Of a stretch of 64,000 nucleotides of DNA, positions 17,193 through 25,908 are shown in pieces (within the stretch, counting starts at the first letter, position 1; every line of letters begins with the position of its first letter). A model generated the notes under the pieces. It ran no database searches. It was not told where the DNA came from and was given only the letters and a program-made list of their open reading frames with translations. The DNA lies in contig CP011489.1 in the NCBI GenBank assembly GCA_001023575.1, forward strand, positions 1,611,001-1,675,000, given 5' to 3'. Both the position numbers and the translations under genes were made by a program. This DNA comes from Actinobacteria bacterium IMCC26256. Lineage in GTDB: Bacteria; Actinomycetota; Acidimicrobiia; IMCC26256.

Positions 17193-17543
17193 ATGCCCAG
17201 TCGGTCCTCAGCCTCTCGAGTCACTCCTTACGCAGATGCGCTATTAGCCCGCGACCTCCCGGCACTTGACCCACAGCGACGCGGCGAAGCAGTTGAGTTT
17301 GTAGCGATCCGAGTCGCAGACCTTCCTGCTCCTATGAAGCTAGCGGTAGGAATTCTCGCTGTCGTCTTTGATCTTGGGCTTAGCCTTGGGTCGCGGCGCA
17401 CCTACATATCAGTCTCCTCAAGATTGCCAATCCCCTTCGTTAGTGAGTATCCGCGCCTTATCCGTTCTCTGGCATTTGCTTACGTGTGGGAGAAGTGGCC
17501 TGATACCAGACCGGACGGCGGGCGAGCACAGGTGGAGGCATGA
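17193..17543 (+). CDS. Small protein leading the GMC oxidoreductase operon
   Basis: A 116-residue protein I do not recognise. It overlaps the GMC oxidoreductase start by 4 bases (ATGA), so it is almost certainly real and cotranslated. It is mostly helical, with a hydrophobic stretch MKLAVGILAVVFDLGLSLG around residues 47-65 that could cross or touch the membrane. Many GMC dehydrogenases work with a small partner subunit or chaperone, so a partner role is reasonable but unproven. No ribosome site is obvious before the ATG. Confidence 0.6.
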   Translation: MPSRSSASRVTPYADALLARDLPALDPQRRGEAVEFVAIRVADLPAPMKLAVGILAVVFDLGLSLGSRRTYISVSSRLPIPFVSEYPRLIRSLAFAYVWEKWPDTRPDGGRAQVEA

Positions 17544-19003
17544 ACCTCTCCAAGGACGCATTCGGAGCGGGTGACCACATAGAGGTTGAGGTACTCATCA
17601 TTGGGAGCGGCGCCGGCGGGTCCCCCACTGCAGCGCTACTTGCTGAGGCTGGATTTGATGTCCTCATTGTTGAAGAGGGCGAGTGGTACGACCAGGGTTC
17701 GATCAAACCGTTCTCACTCGATCAGATGGAGAAGCAATACCGATCTGGCGGAGTAACTGTTGCCCTCGGTCGCCCCTCGATTGCCTACACGGAGGGGCGC
17801 TGCGCGGGTGGCGGAACGGAGGTCAATAGCGGACTCTACAAACGCCCTCCTCACTCGATGCTCACGAAGTGGCGCGATGGCTACCAGATTCAGAACCTAG
17901 AGCTTGATGATATTGATGATATTGCTGACGAGATCGAGAGGGACCTCAGTGTCTCTTATGTTCCAGGAGAGTCAACCCTTGCGAGTCAAGCACTAGCACG
18001 CGGTGCGACAAGTCTAGGTTGGCAAAACGGAGAAATCCCTCGCTGGATGTCATACCCAGAGCGTGGTGATGCATTAAGCGGCAAACGACAAAGCATGACT
18101 GAGACGTACCTGCCACGCGCCATTAATGCCGGGGCGATTCTCTCAACTGGCGTTCGTGTCGAGCGTCTTGAGATGACAGATGCGACTGCGGGTGCAGCGG
18201 TAGTTGAGCGTCGAGACGGTAAGGCGGGGCGCATATCGTTTCGCCATGTCTTCGTGTGCTGTGGAGCGATCCATACCCCTGCTCTGCTTCAGCGCTCTGG
18301 AATCAAAGGAAACATCGGCAAGAGCCTTGCTGTGCACCCAACCGTAAAACTCTCGGCGAAGTTCAGCGAAGAAATAAATGTTGACAATGATGTACCTGTT
18401 CATCAGGTAACCGAGTTCTTTCCGCACTCTTCATTCGGTGGTTCGGCGAGCCAGGCGGGGCTACTCGCACTTGCGCTTAATGACAACTGGCGCGCGTTTC
18501 GCGGACAGATCACAGACTGGCGTCGCATGAGCGTGTATTACGCGGCGATTACAAGCGAGGGTCGCGGCCGCGTGATATCCGTTCCCGGAATGCGCGACCC
18601 AGTCGTCACTTACCGTTTGACAAAGAATGATCGGACGCTTCTTGCGATCAGCCTTGGGCGCCTTGCACTTGCGATGCTCGCAGCCGGAGCGGAGGCTGTA
18701 TATCCATCCTTTCGTGGCGCACCGGTGGTAAGGCGCCCCGCAGATGTCGCGCGTCTAGAGGCTGGGTTCAGCGCAACGAAAGCATCTGTAATGAGCGTTC
18801 ACCTCTGCTCGACTGTGCCAATGGGCGAAGATCCGCGGCTCTGTGGCGCAGATTCTTTCGGGCGAGTCCACGGCACCACAAACGTGCGGGTAAATGATGC
18901 CTCGCTTCTTCCATCAGCTCCCGGAGTCAACCCGCAGGCGACTGTGATGGCACTCGTTGTTCGCAATGTCCGCAGATTTATTGAGGAGAACGTGCATGCC
19001 TGA
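17540..19003 (+). CDS. GMC family FAD oxidoreductase
   Basis: A 487-residue glucose-methanol-choline family flavoenzyme. The Rossmann motif VLIIGSGAGGSPTAALLAEAG lies near residues 15-35 and is followed by VLIVEEG. The second signature region is near GRCAGGGTEVNSGLY, and the C-terminal part has SVHLCSTVPMG and VNPQATVMAL, the usual site of the catalytic His and the flavin-covering loop. Such enzymes oxidise alcohols, including sterols. Genes for a small protein upstream and two SDRs downstream overlap it by 4 and 8 bases, so all four should act in one pathway. Confidence 0.88.
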   Translation: MNLSKDAFGAGDHIEVEVLIIGSGAGGSPTAALLAEAGFDVLIVEEGEWYDQGSIKPFSLDQMEKQYRSGGVTVALGRPSIAYTEGRCAGGGTEVNSGLYKRPPHSMLTKWRDGYQIQNLELDDIDDIADEIERDLSVSYVPGESTLASQALARGATSLGWQNGEIPRWMSYPERGDALSGKRQSMTETYLPRAINAGAILSTGVRVERLEMTDATAGAAVVERRDGKAGRISFRHVFVCCGAIHTPALLQRSGIKGNIGKSLAVHPTVKLSAKFSEEINVDNDVPVHQVTEFFPHSSFGGSASQAGLLALALNDNWRAFRGQITDWRRMSVYYAAITSEGRGRVISVPGMRDPVVTYRLTKNDRTLLAISLGRLALAMLAAGAEAVYPSFRGAPVVRRPADVARLEAGFSATKASVMSVHLCSTVPMGEDPRLCGADSFGRVHGTTNVRVNDASLLPSAPGVNPQATVMALVVRNVRRFIEENVHA

Positions 19004-20033
19004 GGAAGTACAGAGATGGAGTACCCCTCCAGCGACGGTCATCACCGGCGCAACGGGCTGGCTTGGAAGTGCCCTCATCGAGCATCTCCTAGCCAGCGAA
19101 CGCAAAGGCCTAAGAGCCCTCCTACGCGATGGAGAAGACGCCTCTCGCCTTGAGGAGCGCGGCGTTGAGGTAGTGAAGGGCGACATCTCCGATAAGCGCT
19201 CTGTAGTAAGACTCTTTGATGGCATCCCCTCTGGCGCTGACGTAATCCATACGGCCGGAGTTATCCACCCAAAGTCGCTATCAGAGTTCACCAAAGTAAA
19301 CGCAAACGGCACTCGCTACATCGTTGAGGTTGCGCAGTCTGCATCTATTCGACGCATGGTGCATGTCTCCTCGAATAGTCCATTTGGAACCAACCCAGTC
19401 GAGAGTGAGACGTTTCGCAACCAAGAGCCTTACAACCCTTATCTCGGGTATGGCGCCTCTAAAATGCAGGGCGAACTAGCGGTACTCGATGGAGTCGATG
19501 CGGGGCTAGACGCAGTGATCGTGCGCCCTCCTTGGTTCTACGGTCCGTACCAACCGGCGCGCCAGACCACCTTCTTCACAATGGTTCGTACGGGGAAGTT
19601 TCCAATGTTTGGTGGTGGCACACAGCGCAGATCCATGGTGTACGTAGAGAATCTCATCCAAGGGGTAATAGCCGCAGAGCTAACGATCGGGGTAAGCGGG
19701 CGCGGTTACTGGATTGCGGACGAGCGCCCATACGAGGTGCGTGAGATTGTTGAGACTGTCAGGCGAGCGCTTACCGATGAAGGCTATGAAGTAACGGGAA
19801 AGCCACGCAGCCTCCCCGTAATCATCGCGAACATCGCAGAGGCTGCCGATCGCACTCTTCAACGCTTAGGTCAATACCAGCAACAGGTACACGTACTCGG
19901 CGAGATGGGGCACACGATTGCCTGCGAGATTAGTGCGGCAAAAGCCGAGCTCGGATACGAACCCGAGTTTGAGTTATATGGCGGAATGCGTCGGAGCATT
20001 GCATGGTGCCGCGAACAAGGGATAGAGCTTTGA
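18996..20033 (+). CDS. NAD-dependent 3-beta-hydroxysteroid dehydrogenase-like SDR
   Basis: A 345-residue extended short-chain dehydrogenase. The N-terminal TGATGWLGSALIEHL binds NAD and the catalytic Y-x-x-x-K is YGASK near residue 154. The overall pattern (RPPWFYGP, GGGTQRRSMVYVENL) fits the 3-beta-HSD/sterol dehydrogenase subgroup. The ATG at 18996 is inside the end of the GMC gene and has GAGGAG 7 bases before it. Likely oxidation of a secondary alcohol on a steroid, terpenoid or sugar nucleotide; the first is favoured by the subgroup resemblance. Confidence 0.83.
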   Translation: MPEEVQRWSTPPATVITGATGWLGSALIEHLLASERKGLRALLRDGEDASRLEERGVEVVKGDISDKRSVVRLFDGIPSGADVIHTAGVIHPKSLSEFTKVNANGTRYIVEVAQSASIRRMVHVSSNSPFGTNPVESETFRNQEPYNPYLGYGASKMQGELAVLDGVDAGLDAVIVRPPWFYGPYQPARQTTFFTMVRTGKFPMFGGGTQRRSMVYVENLIQGVIAAELTIGVSGRGYWIADERPYEVREIVETVRRALTDEGYEVTGKPRSLPVIIANIAEAADRTLQRLGQYQQQVHVLGEMGHTIACEISAAKAELGYEPEFELYGGMRRSIAWCREQGIEL

Positions 20034-21073
20034 CAGTCTCGCTAGTTACTGGCGGCAGCGGATACTTCGGTGTCCTTATGGTTGAGCGCCTCCGTAAGGC
20101 CGGGCACTCTGTTCGAGTCCTTGACCTAATAGACGTAGACGAACGCGACCCGAGTGTTGAGTTTTTTCAGGGCGACATTCGCGACCCTGAAGCCGTGCAC
20201 GCAGCGGTATCGGGAGTCGACCTCATATTTCACAACGTTGCGCAGGTACCCCTCGCCAAAGACCCAGAACTCTTATCGACTGTAAACATCGATGGAACAC
20301 GCAATCTCTTAGCGGCGGCCCTTGAGCACGGTGTGCGCAAGGTAGTCCACACATCATCGAGCGCTGTATTTGGTATCCCCGCCTCGAATCCAGTTATGCC
20401 GAATACCTCACCTACCCCGGTTGAGGCCTATGGCCGCGCGAAGACTGAGGCCGAGGGGCTATGCCAAGCGTTTATTGCCCAGGGGCTAGACGTAACAATC
20501 GTTCGACCCCGCACAATTTTGGGGCACGGAAGGCTTGGGATCTTCGGGATCCTTTTTGATTGGATCGCAGACGGAGCAGACGTATTCGTGCTCGGGAGTG
20601 GCGATAACACATATCAGTTCGTTCACGCCGATGATCTTGCGGAGGTCTGCCTTCTCGCGTCTCAAAGCCCAGGACCGATGATCGTCAATGCGGGTACCGA
20701 CCGCTTCGACACGATGCGCAACACGCTTGAGGCAGTATGCGCCCATGCTGGTACTGGTAGCCGGGTCAAGTCGTTGCCAGCGCGCCCAGCGTCACTCGCT
20801 ATGCATGCGGCATCAGCGCTTCACCTTGCACCCTTTGCGCCATATCACTGGATCATGTACTCCAAATCGCTTTGGTTCGATATCGAGCACGCCAAGAAAG
20901 ACCTTGGCTGGAGCCCGAAGTACTCAAATGCTGAGGCGATGATCGACTCATACGACTGGTTCTTAGCCCATAGGGCAGACGCATCAACTGGTCCTAAATC
21001 TCATCACCGGAGCAGCGCACGCCAAGGGGCACTGCGGATACTGAAAGCCGGCACTCGCTTGATCCCTGGTTAA
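20030..21073 (+). CDS. Second extended SDR (epimerase/3-beta-HSD-like)
   Basis: A 347-residue NAD(P)-dependent SDR. VTGGSGYFGVLMVERL at the N-terminus binds the cofactor; YGRAK near residue 135 is the catalytic Tyr-Lys pair; RPRTILGHGRLG and FVHADDLAE are further extended-SDR motifs. The best start is TTG 20030, overlapping the preceding stop by 4 bases (TTGA) with AAGGGA upstream; an in-frame ATG at 20003 would cause a 31-base overlap. It is the last gene of the operon and ends with a basic tail that could touch a membrane. Confidence 0.82.
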   Translation: MTVSLVTGGSGYFGVLMVERLRKAGHSVRVLDLIDVDERDPSVEFFQGDIRDPEAVHAAVSGVDLIFHNVAQVPLAKDPELLSTVNIDGTRNLLAAALEHGVRKVVHTSSSAVFGIPASNPVMPNTSPTPVEAYGRAKTEAEGLCQAFIAQGLDVTIVRPRTILGHGRLGIFGILFDWIADGADVFVLGSGDNTYQFVHADDLAEVCLLASQSPGPMIVNAGTDRFDTMRNTLEAVCAHAGTGSRVKSLPARPASLAMHAASALHLAPFAPYHWIMYSKSLWFDIEHAKKDLGWSPKYSNAEAMIDSYDWFLAHRADASTGPKSHHRSSARQGALRILKAGTRLIPG

Positions 21074-21147
21074 TTCATAGAGCGTTTAAAGCGTGGCGAG
21101 CTAAAAGAATGGCGGACCAATGGGGTGGCGGGTAGTTTCTCCGAGCA

Positions 21148-22221
21148 ATGTACGCCCGAGTGTCCGACCATCGTGAACGAATAGGCCGCGAGAGCGGTTA
21201 CGCAGACGAGTACGGAGACGCAGCCGCGCGGGGTCTCCCATCCATCTCATTTCTCGCATCAGCACTATTCGCGGGCTTCGCTATCTTCGATGTTCTCACG
21301 CACTCGTCTGAAGAGATTGCTTGGCGGCTCGGGGTCTCCCTTATACCCGCTTTGGCGTTACTTGCGGTAGGCCTCATTGCCCGCACGCGATTTGTGACCT
21401 ACCAAAATGCACCTGGCCTTGCAGCATGCGCTGGAATCATTGGTCAGTGTGCCCCACTCGCTACGATTATTCACTCAAAATATGAGATCGACCTCCTCTA
21501 CTTCCTTCTGATTATGGCGGCTGGAGGAGCGCTCATTTTCCGAATGCGACCCTTCTTAACAATGATCGCAGTATCTGTTCTCTTCTTTGGAGTCTCAATT
21601 GGCCTTCTCGATGCATCTACAGAGGATAAGGGCGACTGGATTGCGGCGCTCTTTATCGGAATCGGATTGGCGTGCGCACTATTCATTTCGCAGAGGTCAG
21701 CGGTACGCAGGTATGCAGATGCTGAGTCGAGACTCTCGTTCCTCGCAGGGCACGATCCCCTAACTGGTCTCCTGAATCGCAATGGGCTCGAGAACAAAAG
21801 CAGCGCGCTGCTCGCTCTTGCGCAGAGAGAGAAGCGCAGAGTCTTTGCAATTTTCATAGATATCGATGGCCTCTCGGAGATCAACAACGTCCATGGACAT
21901 CTCGCTGGAGACCTCGTCATAAGCGAGATAGCAGTTGCAACTACTCGCCTTGTTCGTGCTGCGGATTTGGTAGCGCGTTGGGGAGGAGACGAGTTAGTAA
22001 TAATTGGGGTCGGTGATGGTCCGGATCCAGATCGAGTCGAGGCAGTTATTCGAGCCGACCTAACTCTCGCACTGCAGAACTCACAGATCGATGGATCGAT
22101 TAGTGCCGGCCTCGCCACTCTCAAAGGAGAAGCCGTAAGCACATCTGCGCTCATCCACCTCGCCGATGCGCAGATGTACGAACGTCGATCGCTCCGCCGC
22201 TCGGCTCAAAAGCTCCCTTGA
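21148..22221 (+). CDS. Membrane-bound diguanylate cyclase (GGDEL)
   Basis: A 357-residue protein with about five membrane helices between residues 30 and 182, then a GGDEF domain beginning with HDPLTGLLNRNGL. The active loop is GGDEL (279-283), a substitution of Phe by Leu seen in some active cyclases. Arg270-x-x-Asp273 lies five residues before the loop, the standard inhibitory c-di-GMP site, so product feedback is likely. There is no EAL domain. The membrane part may sense a signal but resembles no sensor family I know. Confidence 0.85.
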   Translation: MYARVSDHRERIGRESGYADEYGDAAARGLPSISFLASALFAGFAIFDVLTHSSEEIAWRLGVSLIPALALLAVGLIARTRFVTYQNAPGLAACAGIIGQCAPLATIIHSKYEIDLLYFLLIMAAGGALIFRMRPFLTMIAVSVLFFGVSIGLLDASTEDKGDWIAALFIGIGLACALFISQRSAVRRYADAESRLSFLAGHDPLTGLLNRNGLENKSSALLALAQREKRRVFAIFIDIDGLSEINNVHGHLAGDLVISEIAVATTRLVRAADLVARWGGDELVIIGVGDGPDPDRVEAVIRADLTLALQNSQIDGSISAGLATLKGEAVSTSALIHLADAQMYERRSLRRSAQKLP

Positions 22222-22362
22222 CCCCCGAGTAGCACCACCCTTCGCTGCATTAGCCGCCGAAATCTCAATTTGAAGCCACAATTAGTGACTCTGTGCCGGA
22301 TGCCACGCTAAGTATCCCCATATATCCCCCAATTTGTTGGCCAAATCTGGCATGTTTGTCAT

Positions 22363-22563
22363 ATGCAATTCACCTTGGCAGAACTAGTTGTAGCCGATGC
22401 ACTCGTCAACTCCTACCCAACCTGGACAGATGAGAACGGAACCAACGTCAACCAACTCGCGGAGATTGCAGTCAAGGCACTCGCTGAGCAGGGGTTATTG
22501 ACTGCCCCAGCCGAGGGAGACCGCATCTCGGTCACCTCGAGCGAGCCCGCTATCTCGCGCTAA
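22363..22563 (+). CDS. Small protein of unknown function
   Basis: A 66-residue acidic protein, MQFTLAELVVADALVNSY at the start, with a predicted helix and a short C-terminal strand region. I do not recognise it. The ATG has no ribosome site; CATGTT ends 6 bases upstream and could be a weak leaderless -10 box. A nearby TTGGCCAA palindrome (22336-22343) could be a binding site. Good codon composition supports it being real. Confidence 0.5.
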   Translation: MQFTLAELVVADALVNSYPTWTDENGTNVNQLAEIAVKALAEQGLLTAPAEGDRISVTSSEPAISR

Positions 22564-22632
22564 TTCACTTCACGCGCGGCTGGCCTTAGCGGTACCTTTA
22601 CCCGGTAGAGTATGCATGCCCGGATGGACTAG

Positions 22633-22705
<73 letters not shown>

Positions 22706-22786
22706 CAGGATAATCACAGCTCCGTATGAAGAAAAAATATAGAAACTGCAACACAGCATTACAGCAAGACACAAACACAAACACAT

Positions 22787-22864
22787 GGTGGCCGTAGCTC
22801 AGCAGGCGAGAGCGCCGGGTTGTGATCCCGGAGGCCGGGGGTTCGAAACCCCTCGGTCACCCCA
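22787..22864 (+). tRNA. tRNA-His (anticodon GTG)
   Basis: Acceptor GTGGCCG pairs with CGGTCAC, and an extra G at 22787 faces discriminator C 22861, the histidine identity pair. Stem CCGGG/CCCGG holds loop TTGTGAT, anticodon GTG. CCA is encoded at 22862-22864. Confidence 0.95.
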
Positions 22865-22869
22865 AGTAG

Positions 22870-22894
22870 CGCCCCCTCTTTAGAGGGGGCGTTT
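22870..22894 (+). terminator. Rho-independent terminator after tRNA-His
   Basis: Nine-base arms CGCCCCCTC and GAGGGGGCG enclose loop TTTA and are followed by TTT. It ends the tRNA transcript a few bases after the tRNA. Confidence 0.8.
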
Positions 22895-22950
22895 ACGCGC
22901 TCCAAGATTTACTTGAAGTGGCGCTCTCAACCGATTCCTATTTTGATTTT

Positions 22951-23850
22951 TTAAAGTACCGAGGCGAACGCGCTGGCAATATCTGGGTGCCTAAATCTGT
23001 ATCCGCTCTCCTCGAGAGCGGAGGGGAGGACCCTCTGACCATTTACCAATAATGCCGTTATCAGCTCAGCGCCGAGTGCGAGCTTGAGGGGCGCGAGTGG
23101 CGTAGGCAGAATGGTTGGGCGATGGACCGCTTTACCGAGCGCCTTTGTGAACTCCAAGTTGGTTACCGGCGCTGGGGCCGTGAGATTAACTGGGCCCGAG
23201 ACCGAATCATCTCGCAGCAGGTGAAGGATCGCTTGTACCTCGTCCTCTAATGAGATCCAAGACATCCATTGCTTGCCAGATGCGATCTTCCCACCTAGGC
23301 CGAGACGGAACGGCGTGATCATCCGCCCGAGTGCCCCTCCTTTGGGGGTTAGGACAATTCCGGTTCGCAGGAGAACTGTCCTAATTCCTGCATCGACTGC
23401 AGGGGCGGCTGCGGCCTCCCAATCAACACAGACCTCGGAGAGAAAATCCGCGGGCTCAGGGAGAGCAGAGGCTTCGGTAAGGACTTCATCGCCTCGGCTG
23501 CCGTACCAGCCGATCGCAGAGGCCGAGAGCAATACTCTTGGGGCCTGCGCCATTTCGGCCACTGAGCGAGCAACCAGGGCGGTACCAAGGCTCCGGCTGC
23601 TGCGGATCCGCTCCTTCTGCTCGGGACTCCATCGCTTCTCGCCGATGCCCTCTCCGGCAAGGTGCACGACAGCCTCAACGCCATCAAGTGCACCCGGCTC
23701 AATCGTGCCACCTATTGGATCCCAAACGACACTCCCAGGCACCGCTACCCCGCCGCGCACAAACCTACGGACCCGATGCCCATCCGCCTCTAGGGCCGCG
23801 ATTAGGGCCGATCCGATTAAGCCACTTGCTCCGGTTACCGCTATCTCCAT
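22951..23850 (-). CDS. TIGR01777-family NAD(P)-dependent epimerase-like protein
   Basis: A 299-residue atypical SDR of the YfcH/SulA-related TIGR01777 family. It starts MEIAVTGASGLIGSALIAAL (nucleotide binding) and has the family motifs HLAGEGIGEKRW, RTGIVLTPKGGALG and the C-terminal GQRVLPSALEESGYRFRHPD. The exact substrate of the family is not established. ATG 23850 is preceded by GGGAG 6 bases away. The gene faces the tRNA-His terminator and is divergent from tRNA-Lys. Confidence 0.87.
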   Translation of the reverse strand: MEIAVTGASGLIGSALIAALEADGHRVRRFVRGGVAVPGSVVWDPIGGTIEPGALDGVEAVVHLAGEGIGEKRWSPEQKERIRSSRSLGTALVARSVAEMAQAPRVLLSASAIGWYGSRGDEVLTEASALPEPADFLSEVCVDWEAAAAPAVDAGIRTVLLRTGIVLTPKGGALGRMITPFRLGLGGKIASGKQWMSWISLEDEVQAILHLLRDDSVSGPVNLTAPAPVTNLEFTKALGKAVHRPTILPTPLAPLKLALGAELITALLVNGQRVLPSALEESGYRFRHPDIASAFASVL

Positions 23851-23893
23851 TGGGTGCTCCCTCAATATTCTTGGTCTACTTAAATGTTCTATG

Positions 23894-23918
23894 GTGCCTC
23901 GGCTTAAACCCGAGGCAC
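23894..23918. other. Hairpin upstream of the TIGR01777 gene
   Basis: GTGCCTCGG (23894-23902) and CCGAGGCAC (23910-23918) are perfect 9-base arms. It lies 44 bases before the start of the minus-strand gene and 25 bases before tRNA-Lys. It could be an operator or leader structure; no T-run follows. Confidence 0.4.
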
Positions 23919-23942
23919 TTCCTCGGGCTAGTCTGCCCGCAC

Positions 23943-24019
23943 GCGCCGCTAGCTCAACTGGTTAGAGCAACAGACTCTTAATCTGTAGGTTCTGGGTTCG
24001 AGTCCCAGGCGGCGTACCA
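23943..24019 (+). tRNA. tRNA-Lys (anticodon CTT)
   Basis: Acceptor GCGCCGC pairs with GCGGCGT using one terminal G-U pair. Stem ACAGA/TCTGT holds loop CTCTTAA, anticodon CTT. T arm CTGGG-TTCGAGT-CCCAG. CCA is encoded at 24017-24019. Confidence 0.95.
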
Positions 24020-24038
24020 ATCTTGTAAACGGATAACA

Positions 24039-24074
24039 GGTACTTGACATAGTAGGTACTTCACATAGTAGGTA
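24039..24074. repeat. 16-bp tandem duplication after tRNA-Lys
   Basis: GGTACTTGACATAGTA (24039-24054) is followed directly by GGTACTTCACATAGTA (24055-24070), one mismatch, and then GGTA begins a third unit. It lies between tRNA-Lys and the end of the response-regulator gene. Function unknown. Confidence 0.6.
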
Positions 24075-24118
24075 ATCCGCTCGTGAGGTTTGTTACGGGG
24101 ATTCCCTAACCATATTTG

Positions 24119-24823
24119 CTAGCCCTCCCAGCGGTAGCCCTTGCCCCTCACGGTGGCGATTCGCAGGGGCTTGGTCGGGTCAACCTCAATCTGGTGCCGG
24201 AGTCTTCGAACATGCTCTGTCACTGTTGAGGGATCCTGCCACTCCGAGGTTGAGCGCCAGACGTCGCGAAGAATTCGATCTCGGTCAACGACCTGACCTT
24301 TGTGCCCTACTAGATAATTAAGAAGATCAAACTCGCGTGCCGTGAGGGCAAGTACCTCCCCCGCGAGGGTTGCCTGTCGAGAGTCATTGTCAAGGCTGAG
24401 ATCACCAGAGTCGATGCCTGTTTGGTCAACACGACGTCCATCCATACGCCTAAGGACACTGCGCATCCGTGAAGTGAGCTCTAGCCCAGAGCATGGTTTG
24501 ACCACATAGTCATCTGCGCCGAGTTCAAAGCCAAGAAGGCGAAGAGCCTCCTCTGATCGCTCCGTCAGAACAATTACCGGGAACTCAGTCTCAGTGACGA
24601 TCGTAGAGAGAAGCCCAAATCCGCCTAGGTCCTCGAGGTCAACGTCGAGAACGACAATGTCTGGCGGCGAGGCAACTAGGGAGTCCTTTGCGCTGCGGAT
24701 ATCGCCGGCGGAGGAGACAACTAGCCCTTGGCGCGTTAACTCCGACTCGAGAGCGTCACGCTGATCAAGATTGGAGTCGATCAGGAGCGCCCGAATTAGC
24801 GGCACAGGCGGCTTTAGGGTCAC
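24119..24823 (-). CDS. OmpR/PhoB-type response regulator, orphan
   Basis: A 234-residue regulator with an N-terminal receiver domain (LLIDSN at 13-18; phospho-acceptor Asp60 in VVLDVD; Lys109 in VVKP) and a C-terminal winged helix ending RIATVRGKGYRWEG. I start it at GTG 24823 because TATGCT ends 6 bases upstream, which implies a leaderless message; the frame is open to 24937 but that would run into the divergent SDR. No sensor kinase gene is nearby. It probably shares a control region with the SDR. Confidence 0.85.
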   Translation of the reverse strand: MTLKPPVPLIRALLIDSNLDQRDALESELTRQGLVVSSAGDIRSAKDSLVASPPDIVVLDVDLEDLGGFGLLSTIVTETEFPVIVLTERSEEALRLLGFELGADDYVVKPCSGLELTSRMRSVLRRMDGRRVDQTGIDSGDLSLDNDSRQATLAGEVLALTAREFDLLNYLVGHKGQVVDRDRILRDVWRSTSEWQDPSTVTEHVRRLRHQIEVDPTKPLRIATVRGKGYRWEG

Positions 24824-24885
24824 TCGCCGAGCATACCGGGGGAAGCCTCCCTGTATCCGCGCCACTACCCCTAAACTCTCGAGCC
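24824..24885. promoter_or_regulatory. Divergent leaderless promoters of response regulator and SDR
   Basis: This 62-base gap holds TATGCT on the minus strand (24835-24830), 6 bases before GTG 24823, and TAAACT on the plus strand (24872-24877), 8 bases before GTG 24886. Both genes thus appear to start transcription at their start codons, and any -35 regions must overlap. Confidence 0.5.
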
Positions 24886-25665
24886 GTGTCCCCAATTGAT
24901 TCAACAAATACCTTTCGACTAGATGGAAGAGTCGCAATAGTCACGGGTGCTTCCTCCGGGTTGGGGCAGCGTTTCGCTAGCGTCCTTGCCGGCGCAGGTG
25001 CGCACGTCGTCATTACTGCGCGCAGAACCGATCGCCTCAAAACTCTTGCAGAACAATTGAGCAGCGAACATGTTGTGGTCTCACCGATTGCTCTCGACCT
25101 ATCCGATCCAGACTCTGCAGGTGAGTTAGTTACCTTCGCCTCCGAGCGATTTGGACGGCTCGACATACTTGTCAACAATGCCGGCACTTCTTCAGAGTCT
25201 GCCGCTCTTGATATATCTGTTGAAGAATTTCGCAGGGTAGTGGAGATGAATCTCGTCTCACCCTTCGCTGTTGCTCAGGCCGCTGGACGTCTAATGACCG
25301 CGGCTGGCTCAGGTTCAATCATCAACATTGCTTCGCAGTTTGGAAGCGTCGGAGCGCGCGCCGCCCTGAGCGCTTATTCGGCATCAAAGGGTGGGTTAGT
25401 GAACCTCACACGCCACCTAGCAGCCGAGTGGGCACATACTGGCGTGCGGGTAAACGCGATAGCGCCTGGCTACTTTCCAAGTGAGATGACCGAGAAAGTC
25501 TTTAGCGACGCCAAGGTCAACAAGTGGGTAACTCGTAATACTCCGCTCGGTCGCACCGGTAATGAAGGCGAGCTCGACGGTGCGCTCCTATACCTGGCCT
25601 CGGAGGCTTCATCATTTGTCACCGGATCGGTACTAGCAGTCGACGGAGGCTGGACCGCGGTCTAA
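24886..25665 (+). CDS. Classical SDR oxidoreductase
   Basis: A 259-residue classical short-chain dehydrogenase: TGASSGLGQRF near residues 20-30 binds NAD(P), NNAG follows near 98, the catalytic Ser lies in NIASQFGS, and YSASKGG gives the Tyr-x-x-x-Lys. The C-terminus ITGS-type stretch SSFVTGSVLAVDGGWTAV is typical of FabG-like enzymes. GTG 24886 fits the leaderless -10 box TAAACT. Substrate unknown. Confidence 0.88.
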   Translation: MSPIDSTNTFRLDGRVAIVTGASSGLGQRFASVLAGAGAHVVITARRTDRLKTLAEQLSSEHVVVSPIALDLSDPDSAGELVTFASERFGRLDILVNNAGTSSESAALDISVEEFRRVVEMNLVSPFAVAQAAGRLMTAAGSGSIINIASQFGSVGARAALSAYSASKGGLVNLTRHLAAEWAHTGVRVNAIAPGYFPSEMTEKVFSDAKVNKWVTRNTPLGRTGNEGELDGALLYLASEASSFVTGSVLAVDGGWTAV

Positions 25666-25786
25666 CCCACTCGCGTCCAAGCACCCGAAGTGTGAGGCAT
25701 TAGTCTCGCCACAGCAATACTGGCCTCCAGATCCTGGCGGAGTCCATAAGCAAGACGAAGGAAATAAAAAACAGCAATTCAGCAAT

Positions 25787-25873
25787 GCGAGCGTGGCGGA
25801 ATAGGCAGACGCGCCGGGTTTAGGTCCCGGTGCCCGCAAGGGCTTGGGGGTTCAAGTCCCCCCGCTCGCACCA
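25787..25873 (+). tRNA. tRNA-Leu (anticodon TAG)
   Basis: Acceptor GCGAGCG pairs with CGCTCGC. Stem CCGGG/CCCGG holds loop TTTAGGT, anticodon TAG. A long class II variable arm (TGCCCGCAAGGGCTT) is present, as expected for Leu. CCA is encoded at 25871-25873. Confidence 0.95.
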
Positions 25874-25908
25874 AATAACAAGCGTGGAGCAAGGAGCGAC
25901 GAGAAGAT

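Noticed and set aside
21498-22154. A 218-codon minus-strand open frame opposite the GGDEF gene
   Set aside because: It is the antisense of the conserved cyclase domain and has no family resemblance.
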